From: Nanobdellota archaeon
Lineage (GTDB): Archaea; Aenigmatarchaeota; Aenigmatarchaeia; QMZP01
Direction of reading: 5' to 3'
Assembly (NCBI GenBank): GCA_018816245.1
Contig: JAHIVW010000003.1
Span: 1 to 64,000, forward strand
DNA length: 64,000 nucleotides
Both the position numbers and the translations under genes were made by a program. The notes below the pieces were generated by a model. That model saw only the letters and a list, made by a program, of their open reading frames with translations. It did no database searches and was not told the origin of the DNA. The stretch's first letter is position 1, and each line of letters begins with the position of its first letter. Positions 43,402-51,290 of this stretch are shown here, in pieces.

Positions 43402-44846
43402 TACCCAAAGAATGAGAACGGAGACTTTTCAGCGTCTTCCTCTTGGGATTTGTAGTTATACTCACGCGTCTCCTCTTCCTTCAGCCGGTGGAGCGCTACC
43501 TTTCTCGCGAACAGGAGGAAGATCGGGAAGAGTTCGAGCCGCCCGATCACCATCTGGACAATCAACAGAATCTTTCCCGCGTCATGCACACCAGCAATCG
43601 GATTCACACTCATGGCGGTATTCGTCTGCGCGGCAACGGCAGTAAATGAAGCCTCAAACGGTCCTAGTCCCAACAACGTGTACAAGATAATCGAGATAAT
43701 CAGAATCAACAGAAACAAGACCGAGAACAGGGCAATCGTTGCAATCTCGGGATCACCCAAGGTTGTCCTGCCAGCACGCACATCATGCGAGCTCTCGACC
43801 GGCTGCGTTGCCCGCCGCGCCAGCCAGGGAATTCCCCTGACCAAGATCAGCATGCGGATGAGTTTCAGTCCGCCACCAAGTGATCCGGACTGCGCGCCAA
43901 TCAGCATGGCAATTAAAAGCAATGCTGCAGACGACCCCACAATTGGAGCAATGGTTATCCCCGACGTGGTTAGTGCAGAAATGGCATGGAAGATGCCAGT
44001 TGACAATGCGTCTGGAGATGATACAATAGAAAGCGTGACAAGAACAGAGAACACCACGGCGAGGAACACAAACAGCCGGAGCTCAGACGAGTACAGATAC
44101 GCGCGCACATTCCGGTACAAGACCTTTTCATGCAAGAAGAACGAGGTCGCTCCAAGAATCATCAAGATAACAAGAATGACATTCACCCCCGCGCTTCCAG
44201 GAATCCCGTTGTCAAATCCGCCAAGTGAGATGGCAGTCATGGATTGCAATAATGCTGCAAACGGTGACAAGCCAGCTGCAGCGAGCAGGACGATCCCAAG
44301 TGCAGTGAATCCAAAGAACAAAAATAACATGTTCCGCAACCGGACCAGCGGACTCTTGTTGCCGACAACATCATAGCCCCGTCGGTAGAGGTAGTGTGCT
44401 GACAGGACAGGTGAATCCAGCAAGAGAAAGATTGCCGCAAGCAATCCGATTCCACCAAGCCATTGCAGGAAGGTTCGCCAGAAGATGAGTGATGCCGGAA
44501 GCGCGGTTACTTCAAGGGCAGACAACCCGGTTGCCGTGATTCCCGAGAATGCTTCGAGGATCGCATTCACCGGCGACGTAACGAAGAAGAAAGGGATACT
44601 TGCAAGCACCCCGCAGACGAGAAGCGACAGCGTGGCAATCGTCACGGTCGTCTGGATGGTGAGCACGTCTTTCTTGAATGCCCGCTCAAGGAGTGTTCCC
44701 CCAACAAAGGATCCAATCGCCATCGCAATGAACCACACCGCCATGCCGTCAGCAGCGAGCCACGAGACAAAGACAGGAAGCAAACTCGCGATACCAAACA
44801 CTTCTAAAACACGGCCAAGATAGGAAAGCGCAGGCTGGAGATCCAC
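43401..44846 (-). CDS. trkH: TrkH/KtrB-family potassium uptake protein
   Basis: About 481 residues with roughly ten helices and four pore repeats, visible as SGITATGLS, TAISLGGFDN, LTTSGITI and QTNTAMS, the degenerate K+ selectivity loops of TrkH/KtrB. The start is taken as GTG 44846 (VDLQPALSYLG), 27 bp from a TATA-like CTTTTAAG. The ORF track runs 117 nt further into the divergent gene. The regulatory TrkA/KtrA subunit is not in the window. Followed by the glycosylase gene. Confidence 0.92.
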   Translation of the reverse strand: MDLQPALSYLGRVLEVFGIASLLPVFVSWLAADGMAVWFIAMAIGSFVGGTLLERAFKKDVLTIQTTVTIATLSLLVCGVLASIPFFFVTSPVNAILEAFSGITATGLSALEVTALPASLIFWRTFLQWLGGIGLLAAIFLLLDSPVLSAHYLYRRGYDVVGNKSPLVRLRNMLFLFFGFTALGIVLLAAAGLSPFAALLQSMTAISLGGFDNGIPGSAGVNVILVILMILGATSFFLHEKVLYRNVRAYLYSSELRLFVFLAVVFSVLVTLSIVSSPDALSTGIFHAISALTTSGITIAPIVGSSAALLLIAMLIGAQSGSLGGGLKLIRMLILVRGIPWLARRATQPVESSHDVRAGRTTLGDPEIATIALFSVLFLLILIISIILYTLLGLGPFEASFTAVAAQTNTAMSVNPIAGVHDAGKILLIVQMVIGRLELFPIFLLFARKVALHRLKEEETREYNYKSQEEDAEKSPFSFFG

Positions 44847-44907
44847 ACTCCTTATGTAGATTGGACACCTTTTAAGCCACAAAACAAGAGGAACAGAGGG
44901 TGATGGT

Positions 44908-45291
44908 GTGCGCGGCTTCTGGCATACAGTTGAAGCGGTTCTTGCAGGATCCTTGCTCATCACCTTCCTGATTGTTGTCTCGCAGCCGGTGTTTAGCGAT
45001 CCCCAGCCAAAAGATCAGCAGCTCCTCGCCTACGAACTCCTCCATGACCTTGATCTGCAAGGAGTCCTTCGAAACGACGCCTTCTTCGGGAACGCAACGG
45101 CAATCAACAGCAGAATCCAGATCGGCCATAGCAACCACTCTGTTCAGGTCTGCACGGCTTCAGTAATATGCAACGGAACCGCACCTGAAGCGCGGAACGT
45201 ATGGATCGGCTCGTACATGCTTGCAGGGGACGATCTCGATCAGAATGGGGAATACCGTCCTCTGGAAGTCAAACTCTACATTTGGGAGTAA
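44908..45291 (+). CDS. Pilin-like membrane-anchored protein
   Basis: 127 residues from GTG 44908 with GAGGGTGA upstream. The N-terminus (MRGFWHTVEAVLAGSLLITFLIVVSQ) places one helix right after a short charged head with Glu9, the arrangement of archaeal pilin-like proteins. The rest is a short extracytoplasmic domain with a Cys pair (CTASVICNG). Operon partner of the 45295 gene, 3 nt away. Confidence 0.6.
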   Translation: MRGFWHTVEAVLAGSLLITFLIVVSQPVFSDPQPKDQQLLAYELLHDLDLQGVLRNDAFFGNATAINSRIQIGHSNHSVQVCTASVICNGTAPEARNVWIGSYMLAGDDLDQNGEYRPLEVKLYIWE

Positions 45292-45294
45292 AAT

Positions 45295-45840
45295 ATGAAA
45301 GGACAATTCTACGTACTCGGTGCCCTGGTGTTGATCGTCATCCTCTTTGCTGGCATTCCTCTGGAGCGGCCTGTCCTTGTTCAGCAGTCCAAGGATCTTG
45401 ACTACCTGCTCACAAACATCAAACAAGAGTTTCCCCGGGCAGTCAACCTTGGCAGAAACCAGAGCACGGCTCTTTCTGTGCTCGAACATTTCACGAGCTT
45501 TACAACAAGCCGGCTTGCAGAGAAAGCAATCACCTTCAACACCTTCTGGATGCTTGTCCAGAACACGAGCGGAAGCGACGTCACGATTGATATTGGCAAC
45601 TATTTAGGAACACCCCTTTCGGTTGTCCTCACCTTTCCGAGTGAGACACAGATCATCGTGGTGCCGGCAAACACGACCAATGAGACAACGTATACCGTGA
45701 GCAGCGACCCGTACAATCTCACCATCAACTTCACAATCGCGAACAAGACCGTGCGGTGGTACGAGGACAAAACCAACTTCTATGGGTATTTCCGCCTCCA
45801 ACGAGGAGAGAATATCGTGGTTGACGACATTGAAGCGTAG
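45295..45840 (+). CDS. Pilin-like membrane-anchored protein, second of pair
   Basis: 181 residues starting MKGQFYVLGALVLIVILFAG, a helix directly behind a short KGQ head, then an extracytoplasmic domain rich in Thr/Asn with many N-x-S/T sites (NTSG, NTTNET, NLTINFTIANKT). Such MKGQ-type proteins occur as pairs in archaeal envelopes; their assembly might use the GspE-like ATPase at 24 kb. Function inferred only. Confidence 0.6.
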   Translation: MKGQFYVLGALVLIVILFAGIPLERPVLVQQSKDLDYLLTNIKQEFPRAVNLGRNQSTALSVLEHFTSFTTSRLAEKAITFNTFWMLVQNTSGSDVTIDIGNYLGTPLSVVLTFPSETQIIVVPANTTNETTYTVSSDPYNLTINFTIANKTVRWYEDKTNFYGYFRLQRGENIVVDDIEA

Positions 45841-45896
45841 AATCAGAGGTGTAGGGCGTACGAGGCCACCCTACCCCGTTGAACCTGATTCAATGA

Positions 45897-46019
45897 TTAG
45901 ACAGCAACGAGGCGGGGACCCCGTTGCAATTCGTACAGCGCCTGCAGTTCAATATAGTCATCCTCTTGGTTCCGCAGCATCTTTGGTGTCTGCAACACGA
46001 CCTTTGCTTTTCCGAACAT
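45897..46019 (-). CDS. Small 40-residue protein, too short for the ORF track
   Basis: The minus strand encodes MFGKAKVVLQTPKMLRNQED and so on to RGPRLVAV, then TAA. GGAGGTG lies 8 nt before the ATG, and a TATA-like CTTAACTTAAAGC is further upstream (about 46055-46067). The predicted protein is helical (NQEDDYIELQALYELQRG). It fills the gap between the pilin-like pair and the next membrane gene. No family recognised. Confidence 0.55.
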   Translation of the reverse strand: MFGKAKVVLQTPKMLRNQEDDYIELQALYELQRGPRLVAV

Positions 46020-46092
46020 AGGGCACACCTCCAAGAAGACGATCGTTGTGCATTGGCTTTAAGTTAAGCGAGGCAGCGTGCCGGCTGGGCCG

Positions 46093-46455
46093 TTATTCTT
46101 TCTTCTCCTTGACTTCCTTCTTCACCACGACCTCCCGTTTCCCGCCGAGCAGCATGTTGAGGAAGCGGTAGACCATAGAGAGGATTGCATAGAGAATGAA
46201 GAGCCCGACGGCCATGGTTGCGAACCAGATCATGCTCGAGATGGTCACCGGAAGATCCCAGCCAAGAAACCAGTTCGCCCCGATCGGGAACAGTGCTGCA
46301 ACAAGCCCAATCGTGACCACGCGCATGGCGAACTGGAACATCCGGAAGGCAACGAACACGAAGACCCCGAAGACAATGAGGAGGAGAATGGGATTGACAT
46401 TGGAAATGAAGCCGAGTCCGCCAGTGACAATATCAGTCAGGAACTCAAGAACCAT
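46093..46455 (-). CDS. Membrane protein with three to four helices
   Basis: 120 residues from ATG 46455, which has GGGAGGT directly upstream (the ORF track starts 21 nt earlier). Helices lie at about 21-42, 47-65 and 75-97, and the tail KREVVVKKEVKEKKE is strongly charged. No family recognised. The gene lies just upstream of, and divergent from, tRNA-Thr. Confidence 0.6.
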   Translation of the reverse strand: MVLEFLTDIVTGGLGFISNVNPILLLIVFGVFVFVAFRMFQFAMRVVTIGLVAALFPIGANWFLGWDLPVTISSMIWFATMAVGLFILYAILSMVYRFLNMLLGGKREVVVKKEVKEKKE

Positions 46456-46519
46456 ACCTCCCTTTTGGGGAGGCATCCTTATACTGGTTTTTAAGCTTCT
46501 CGAGCCAATTTCCTTTCAC

Positions 46520-46627
46520 GCCTCCGTAGCTCAATTGGTAGAGCATCTGACTTGTACCTGATCTATGGAGCTTCGGCTGTGACAGCAGGAGATCAGAAGG
46601 TTCTGGGTTCGATTCCCAGCGGGGGCT
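46520..46627 (+). tRNA. tRNA-Thr(UGU) with a 35-nt intron
   Basis: Acceptor stem GCCTCCG/CGGGGGC with discriminator T, D arm GCTC-AATTGGTA-GAGC, anticodon stem TCTGA/TCAGA with loop CTTGTA, variable loop AGGTT and T arm CTGGG-TTCGATT-CCCAG. The anticodon TGT is at 46553-46555. The intron (46557-46591) follows position 37. U73 is the usual archaeal threonine discriminator. A TATA-like TTTTTAAGC lies near 46490. CCA is not encoded; the speD ATG starts 1 nt after the discriminator base. Confidence 0.94.
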
Positions 46628-46628
46628 T

Positions 46629-47033
46629 ATGAAACAGTTCGGTCCGCACCTCATGATCGATGCATCCAAGTGCAACCAAGAAACGCTGCGCGATCAGGAT
46701 CTCGTCCGCCGTGTCCTCAGAGAACTCCCTGAACAACTTGGCATGACGATCATTTATCCACCAACAGTCGTTGAATGGACCGACAAATGGGCAACGGTTC
46801 CTGGATATTCAGGCTTCGTCATGATCGCCGAAAGCCACATCAGCATCCATACGTTCCCGGACAACGACTACGTCTTCATGGACATTTTTTCGTGCCGCCC
46901 GTTCGATATTGAGACAGCAAAAAAGTACTTACTCGCTGCGTTTGATGCCAAGCAAGCAACAGTCTCCCTCGCCAAACGGGGTCAGGGCTTTGTAAAATCT
47001 CCCCATCAGATCGCTTCTGCAGCAATGCGGTAA
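46629..47033 (+). CDS. speD: S-adenosylmethionine decarboxylase proenzyme
   Basis: 134-residue pyruvoyl enzyme that supplies aminopropyl groups for spermidine. The self-cleavage region AESHISIHTFPD gives the pyruvoyl Ser after Glu (E-SHIS), followed by FMDIFSCRPFD with the catalytic Cys. Length and motifs match the SpeH-type bacterial/archaeal enzyme. There is no space for its own promoter: the tRNA-Thr gene ends 2 nt upstream of the ATG, so expression probably depends on the tRNA promoter. Confidence 0.94.
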   Translation: MKQFGPHLMIDASKCNQETLRDQDLVRRVLRELPEQLGMTIIYPPTVVEWTDKWATVPGYSGFVMIAESHISIHTFPDNDYVFMDIFSCRPFDIETAKKYLLAAFDAKQATVSLAKRGQGFVKSPHQIASAAMR

Positions 47034-47632
47034 TGGACGATATCCCTCACCGTTCCCACGGGAACAAGTTCGAATAGGGCGTATGCACCAGCAGGCACAC
47101 TACCAACCAACGTCACTCCGACAGCAACAAGATCGCCTGCAGCATCAAAGAACGCGCCTGCTACCTGGACGGTTGCTGCTGTTGCTTGGGTGTTCTGGAC
47201 AAACCCTTCAAGTACTGCTCCGTTCCGAACCACGACGACAGGAAGCGTCACCATAGAATGTTCGCTTGTCGTTGCCTGAACCGACAACGTCAGCTTTGTC
47301 GGATTCTTGATGTTCGGGAGAAACACACGGAACGGCACCTGCTCACCGGACGCAAGGCGCTCACGCACAGCAGCGCCGGTTGCGTAGGAGATGAGGTCAT
47401 CTGCACCTGTGGCAACAACAAGAACATTGACATCTTCAACAACACGACCGCCGTTGTTCGTGACATAGCCGAGAATCAAACTTCCGCCGTCGAGGGAAAG
47501 TACACGATAGCCATCAACGACAGCAGGGCCCTGGTCTGCAATAACATACGCTGTTGCCGGGAGATGCAGGACGACGAATATTCCAAGAACAATCAATAGA
47601 AACACTCCAGTAGCAATCTGGCGGGCAGCCAT
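47006..47632 (-). CDS. Anchored extracytoplasmic protein with FxLYD-like repeats
   Basis: About 208 residues from ATG 47632 with one N-terminal helix (about 8-27). The rest is two beta-rich modules containing LILGYVTNNGGRVVEDVNVLVVATGADD and LEGFVQNTQATAATVQVAGAFFDAAGD, the wording typical of FxLYD-like domains in archaeal surface proteins. Function unknown. It converges on speD with a 28 bp overlap. Confidence 0.68.
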   Translation of the reverse strand: MAARQIATGVFLLIVLGIFVVLHLPATAYVIADQGPAVVDGYRVLSLDGGSLILGYVTNNGGRVVEDVNVLVVATGADDLISYATGAAVRERLASGEQVPFRVFLPNIKNPTKLTLSVQATTSEHSMVTLPVVVVRNGAVLEGFVQNTQATAATVQVAGAFFDAAGDLVAVGVTLVGSVPAGAYALFELVPVGTVRDIVHYRIAAEAI

Positions 47633-47656
47633 ACTCTTCACTTTCTTTCAGGTTAT

Positions 47657-48337
47657 TTAAGCTGGCTTTGCTTGCAGATGCGCCCGCTTTACGAGGTAGG
47701 TCCCTGTCTCCCCGTCCCAGGTTGTTGCTGCGTCATCAATCACCAGCTGTTTCTTGAATACTGGACAATCAAGGACAAGTGATTCGTATTCCCCACCCTC
47801 ACCTGCTGGATGGAAGCGGAACTTTTTGCTCAAGGCAAGCAATGCATCGATTGTTGTCTTGTCAATTGTTTTCCCAAGCCATTCCTTCCCGAGGCCCTCG
47901 CAGGCGACCTTGGTCAGACAGTAGACAAACCCTTCGTCACCAAGTGTGCGGACATACGCTTCTGGGTCCTGCTGCCAGACAGGAGCATAGACAGCGAGCC
48001 CAAGCTTCTTGCAGATCATTGTCACACGATCGTGTTGATATCGTGATGCCAGTGCTCCGGCAGCGACACCATCAATTCCTTTGAGGATTCGAAGTGCCTG
48101 TTCCAAATCCTGTAGTTCGTGCTCTTTCTTCCCAGCAGTTGGGACCACCGTTTGTGGGATGGTCAATGCTTGCGCGAGCAGGTTCGTGAGGTGAATGTTT
48201 GGATGGTGGAACATGTATGAATCAGGATTCTTCGGCGCGAAGCTGATCAAGCGAACAACATCATGGCCGTCCTGAAGCGCTCGATGTACAACGTACGTGC
48301 TGTCCTTTCCGCCGGAAAAGAGTGCTGCAAGCTTCAT
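47657..48337 (-). CDS. dph6: Diphthine-ammonia ligase (Dph6-like ATP pyrophosphatase)
   Basis: 226-residue N-type ATP-PPase. The PP-loop is LFSGGKDSTYVVH near the N-terminus; GVAAGALASRYQHDRV and the C-terminal GEGGEYESLVLDCPVF are specific to the Dph6/MJ0570 family, which amidates diphthine on EF-2 at the last step of diphthamide synthesis. Length matches the archaeal single-domain form. Located between the FxLYD-like gene and trm5. Confidence 0.9.
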   Translation of the reverse strand: MKLAALFSGGKDSTYVVHRALQDGHDVVRLISFAPKNPDSYMFHHPNIHLTNLLAQALTIPQTVVPTAGKKEHELQDLEQALRILKGIDGVAAGALASRYQHDRVTMICKKLGLAVYAPVWQQDPEAYVRTLGDEGFVYCLTKVACEGLGKEWLGKTIDKTTIDALLALSKKFRFHPAGEGGEYESLVLDCPVFKKQLVIDDAATTWDGETGTYLVKRAHLQAKPA

Positions 48338-48365
48338 GCATTCCCATGTGCAGGGAGCTTAAAAA

Positions 48366-49415
48366 CTAGCGCTTGCGCCGCTTTGTTGGTTTCCGCTTCA
48401 CAACCCGCTTGCTCACATATCGTTTCCGGACTGGCCGTCTTTTCGTCAACCGTTTTCGCATCTTCTTCTGAACAGGCTTTCGGTGTGGTTTCCTTCGTGC
48501 CACCCACGTCTTTCTGACTCGTTTTCTTCGGATTGCCTTCTTCACTGCTTTCTTTCGGACAACCTTCTTCCGTTTGTGTACCTTCTTTTCGACCTGTGCG
48601 TCAAGGCACACCTTCCACTGCCGCGGTCCATATGGCAGCACCTTTCTAACTGTTACAGCAACAAGCTTGTAGCCTGCCTTCTTGCAGGCATCCTTGAGTG
48701 TTCGCTTTGCGCCAGCGAAGGACGTGCTTTCCCGTTCAACGGTGTAAAAATGAACCCATCCTCGGTGTCTCAAGGAACGGATTGCATCCTCAAGGAACAG
48801 ATGACCTTCCTTCGGGAGCGGCATAATAACCCGATGGTACTTACCATGATGTTTCTGTTCCGCAAGAACGTGTTTCGCATCACCGAGAATCGGTGTTACT
48901 TGCTTGTCGACTTTGTTGAGCATGGCGTTCTGGCAGAGGTAGTAGAACCCATGCGGATTGATTTCAACAGCAACGATTTTCACCTTCGGTTGTTTTTTTG
49001 CAATAGCAATTGCGTACGGACCGACTCCAGCAAACAAGAGCAGGACCTGTTCTTTCTTCTTCACAGCACTGGCAACCCGTTGCCGCTCCTCTCCTTCCCG
49101 AGGAGAAAAGTACACGGTTGCGACATCCATAAACAAACGGTAGCCGTATTCAATGTGCGTTGTTTCCGTTGTGCCGCCGTAAATCACTTCAAAGGTCCGG
49201 AGCCGGTGCGGGCCGCTTCGTTCCCCTGTTTTCACCAGAATGGTTTGCAATCGCGGGTGGGTTTCGAGAATGGTTTTCACAATCCATTTGCTCCAGCGCA
49301 GCAACTCAGAGGGAATATCCAGAATGGCGATGTCCCCGATGATGTCAAAACTTTTCGGTAGGTTGGCGAGCTGGTTGGGGGGAATCTTTCCTATAAGCGC
49401 CTCGCGAAGGTTCAT
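48366..49415 (-). CDS. Trm5-like tRNA methyltransferase with long basic tail
   Basis: 349 residues. The N-terminal part has FDIIGDIAILDIP and LVKTGERSGPHRLRTFEVIYGG; the SAM domain has YFSPREGEERQRVAS, LLLFAGVGPYAIAIAK, VAVEINPHGFYYLCQNAMLN and the NPP-like MPLPKEGHLF, as in Trm5 (m1G37) and relatives. From about residue 270 to the end there is an unusual 75-residue Lys/Arg-rich tail (for example RKKAVKKAIRRKRVRK), more than half basic. It overlaps the ThpR stop by ATGA. Confidence 0.85.
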   Translation of the reverse strand: MNLREALIGKIPPNQLANLPKSFDIIGDIAILDIPSELLRWSKWIVKTILETHPRLQTILVKTGERSGPHRLRTFEVIYGGTTETTHIEYGYRLFMDVATVYFSPREGEERQRVASAVKKKEQVLLLFAGVGPYAIAIAKKQPKVKIVAVEINPHGFYYLCQNAMLNKVDKQVTPILGDAKHVLAEQKHHGKYHRVIMPLPKEGHLFLEDAIRSLRHRGWVHFYTVERESTSFAGAKRTLKDACKKAGYKLVAVTVRKVLPYGPRQWKVCLDAQVEKKVHKRKKVVRKKAVKKAIRRKRVRKTWVARRKPHRKPVQKKMRKRLTKRRPVRKRYVSKRVVKRKPTKRRKR

Positions 49416-50005
49416 TCTATCTCCTTTTTGGTGTCAGGAGCATAAAACAGTTGCGACGGTTTCCTGAGGGGGATCACTGCAACATCCCGATACACCGCCC
49501 CACCTGGACGCAGCTTACTTTCTTTTAGTTTGATCTCGGTCACGCCGAAGAAGCCAAGCGACGATTTCTTTGCACGAATCGCATCAAGGAGTGCCTCCTT
49601 CCCTCGCGGGCCGAATACCCGGCCAATGGTCAGATGGGGAACAGGGGGCAATCCTGTTTCTGTTTTGATCGGCAGTGTCGTGTTGCATGCCTTCATCAAA
49701 GCTGCGATTTCCTCCTTTCCTTGAGTCGGGCCAATCCAGATCACATGGATAAACCGATCGTTCCCAAAGAACCCGAACTGGTCCAAATCAGCCGTGAACG
49801 GCGGCCGTGCCGCGATTTCCTGAAGCTTCTGCTGCAATGACGGAACAGCAGCTTCAGCGATTTCACCGAGAAACGTGAGAGTGAAATGGAGGTTCTCTGG
49901 AGCAACCCACCGGACTTGGGCGTTTGTCTTCTGGAACTCGACGATGACGTTTGAGATTGCTTCCCGGAGGGGCTGAGGAAGATCGATCGCGACGAAGAGC
50001 CTCAT
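49412..50005 (-). CDS. thpR: RNA 2',3'-cyclic phosphodiesterase
   Basis: 197-residue 2H phosphoesterase with both His motifs, HFTLTFLG (about 44-51) and PHLTIGRVFG (about 131-140), and the N-terminal MRLFVAIDLPQPLREAI characteristic of the LigT/ThpR family, which opens 2',3'-cyclic phosphates on RNA ends. The start at 50005 gives this N-terminus. Overlap with the Trm5-like gene suggests coupling of two tRNA enzymes. Confidence 0.93.
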   Translation of the reverse strand: MRLFVAIDLPQPLREAISNVIVEFQKTNAQVRWVAPENLHFTLTFLGEIAEAAVPSLQQKLQEIAARPPFTADLDQFGFFGNDRFIHVIWIGPTQGKEEIAALMKACNTTLPIKTETGLPPVPHLTIGRVFGPRGKEALLDAIRAKKSSLGFFGVTEIKLKESKLRPGGAVYRDVAVIPLRKPSQLFYAPDTKKEIE

Positions 50006-50035
50006 AAAGAAGAATTGATTCAAGGGTTAAAATAT

Positions 50036-50197
50036 CTTCACATGAAACTTCACACGACCTTCACAAGAAGAAATAGGAAACGACCTTTTAATGGAAACCT
50101 TCATCACAGCTTCACCGAAACCCTTTCTTCATATAAAAATCACAGCTTTATTCACAGAACCTTCATAACAGCGTTTTTTCTTCACACCATCTTCACA
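50036..50197. repeat. Phased CTTCAC/CTTCAT repeat array before the AAA+ gene
   Basis: Ten copies of CTTCAY or one-mismatch variants start at 50036, 50048, 50059, 50099, 50110, 50127, 50150, 50161, 50180 and 50191. Adjacent copies within groups are 11-12 bp apart, and three pairs (50048/50059, 50099/50110, 50150/50161) are spaced exactly 51 bp, about five helical turns. Complement reads TGTGAAG. The last copy abuts the TATA box ATATTTAAAT of the downstream gene. This suits a multi-site protein-binding array, either operator or iteron-like. Confidence 0.8.
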
Positions 50198-50234
50198 TAT
50201 TTAAATCTAGAACACACCTTCTCCTAGGACCACT

Positions 50235-51290
50235 ATGAACGAAAACCGCTTCTCCCTTTTTAATTGGTCACAAAACCCTTTTACCTTCACTATTTTCCCG
50301 AAATTATTCGTGAACCACGAAAAAGAGTTCGGTGCTCTGTTCAACTCTCTCAATGGCGGTGATAAGTTTTCTATCCTTTTTGGTCCGACAGGATCAGGAA
50401 AGACAACCATGCTTCGTTCGCTCCAAGAACGGTTCGACGGCCACCGCGATGTCCTCTACTTGGCGAAACCACCGAACACCCCTGAAGATTGGGTAACGGT
50501 CTTCCGGCGCATTATCCAAGGTCGGCTTTCCTTCCTCTCCCGGAAACAAATTGATTTATATTCCCTTACCGACGCATTGAACCAGAAACTCAAAACAAAG
50601 CGGCTTCTCCTGTTCGTTGATGAAGCACATGAAGCAACACGCGAAAGTCTTGAATGGCTCCGCGTGATTGTCGACCAGGTTGCCAACCTGTACATTGTCA
50701 TGGCAGCGCTTCCAACCTTTGAGCGGACCCTCAAAGAAAACCTTGAAACCTTCCTGAAACGAATCAACACAAAAGTCGAGCTCGGCAGCCTGAACCGTTC
50801 TGAAACGCGCGAACTCATCAAGCGGAGAATCGAACGAGTTGGTGGATCGGACATCAACCCGTTTACCAGCGAAGCAATCGAGTGCGTGTTCCAGCAAACC
50901 GGCGGCTTCCCCCGGGAAGTCCTTCGCATCTGCAATGATGTTGCAACCCAGGCGCTTGACAAACAACTCACCACTATTCATATTGATTTCTTCAAGGATG
51001 TTTCTGAACCCAAAGAACCAGAACGCATCACTCCAGAAACCCTTGAGGAATTACCGGAACGGCAGCGGAAGCTTCTGGAAGTGCTCGCCCAAAAAGGAAC
51101 TGCATCCCCAGCCCAGATTGTAAAAGCCCTCGCCGCAGAAGGCTACAAGAATCGGGACAATGCTGTTCGGTCAATCAACAACCTCCTGAAGCGCCTGATG
51201 ACGCAAGGATTTGTCGAGCGCCAGAAACGAGGGAAGACGTACAAATACCAGGTTTCTCCGAAGTATCAAAGCATGTTAGTAACAGCTTAA
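50235..51290 (+). CDS. AAA+ ATPase with C-terminal winged helix, Orc/ExeA-like
   Basis: 351 residues. Walker A is LFGPTGSGKTTML (about 49-61), Walker B is LLLFVDEAHEA (about 132-142), and further AAA+ elements are MAALPTFERTLKENLETFLKRI and LNRSETRELIKRRIERVGG with QTGGFPREVLRICND as sensor 2. The C-terminal 80 residues form a winged helix (KGTASPAQIVKALAAEG, RSINNLLKRLMTQGFVERQKRGKTYKYQVSP). This layout resembles Orc1/Cdc6 and ExeA/TniB-like switches. It lies behind the repeat array, so it may bind those repeats as an initiator or autoregulator. Confidence 0.8.
   Translation: MNENRFSLFNWSQNPFTFTIFPKLFVNHEKEFGALFNSLNGGDKFSILFGPTGSGKTTMLRSLQERFDGHRDVLYLAKPPNTPEDWVTVFRRIIQGRLSFLSRKQIDLYSLTDALNQKLKTKRLLLFVDEAHEATRESLEWLRVIVDQVANLYIVMAALPTFERTLKENLETFLKRINTKVELGSLNRSETRELIKRRIERVGGSDINPFTSEAIECVFQQTGGFPREVLRICNDVATQALDKQLTTIHIDFFKDVSEPKEPERITPETLEELPERQRKLLEVLAQKGTASPAQIVKALAAEGYKNRDNAVRSINNLLKRLMTQGFVERQKRGKTYKYQVSPKYQSMLVTA

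Noticed and set aside
50036-50197. CRISPR array
   Set aside because: The repeat unit is only about 7 bp, variable, and at 11-51 bp spacing; no 24-40 bp identical repeats or cas genes are present.
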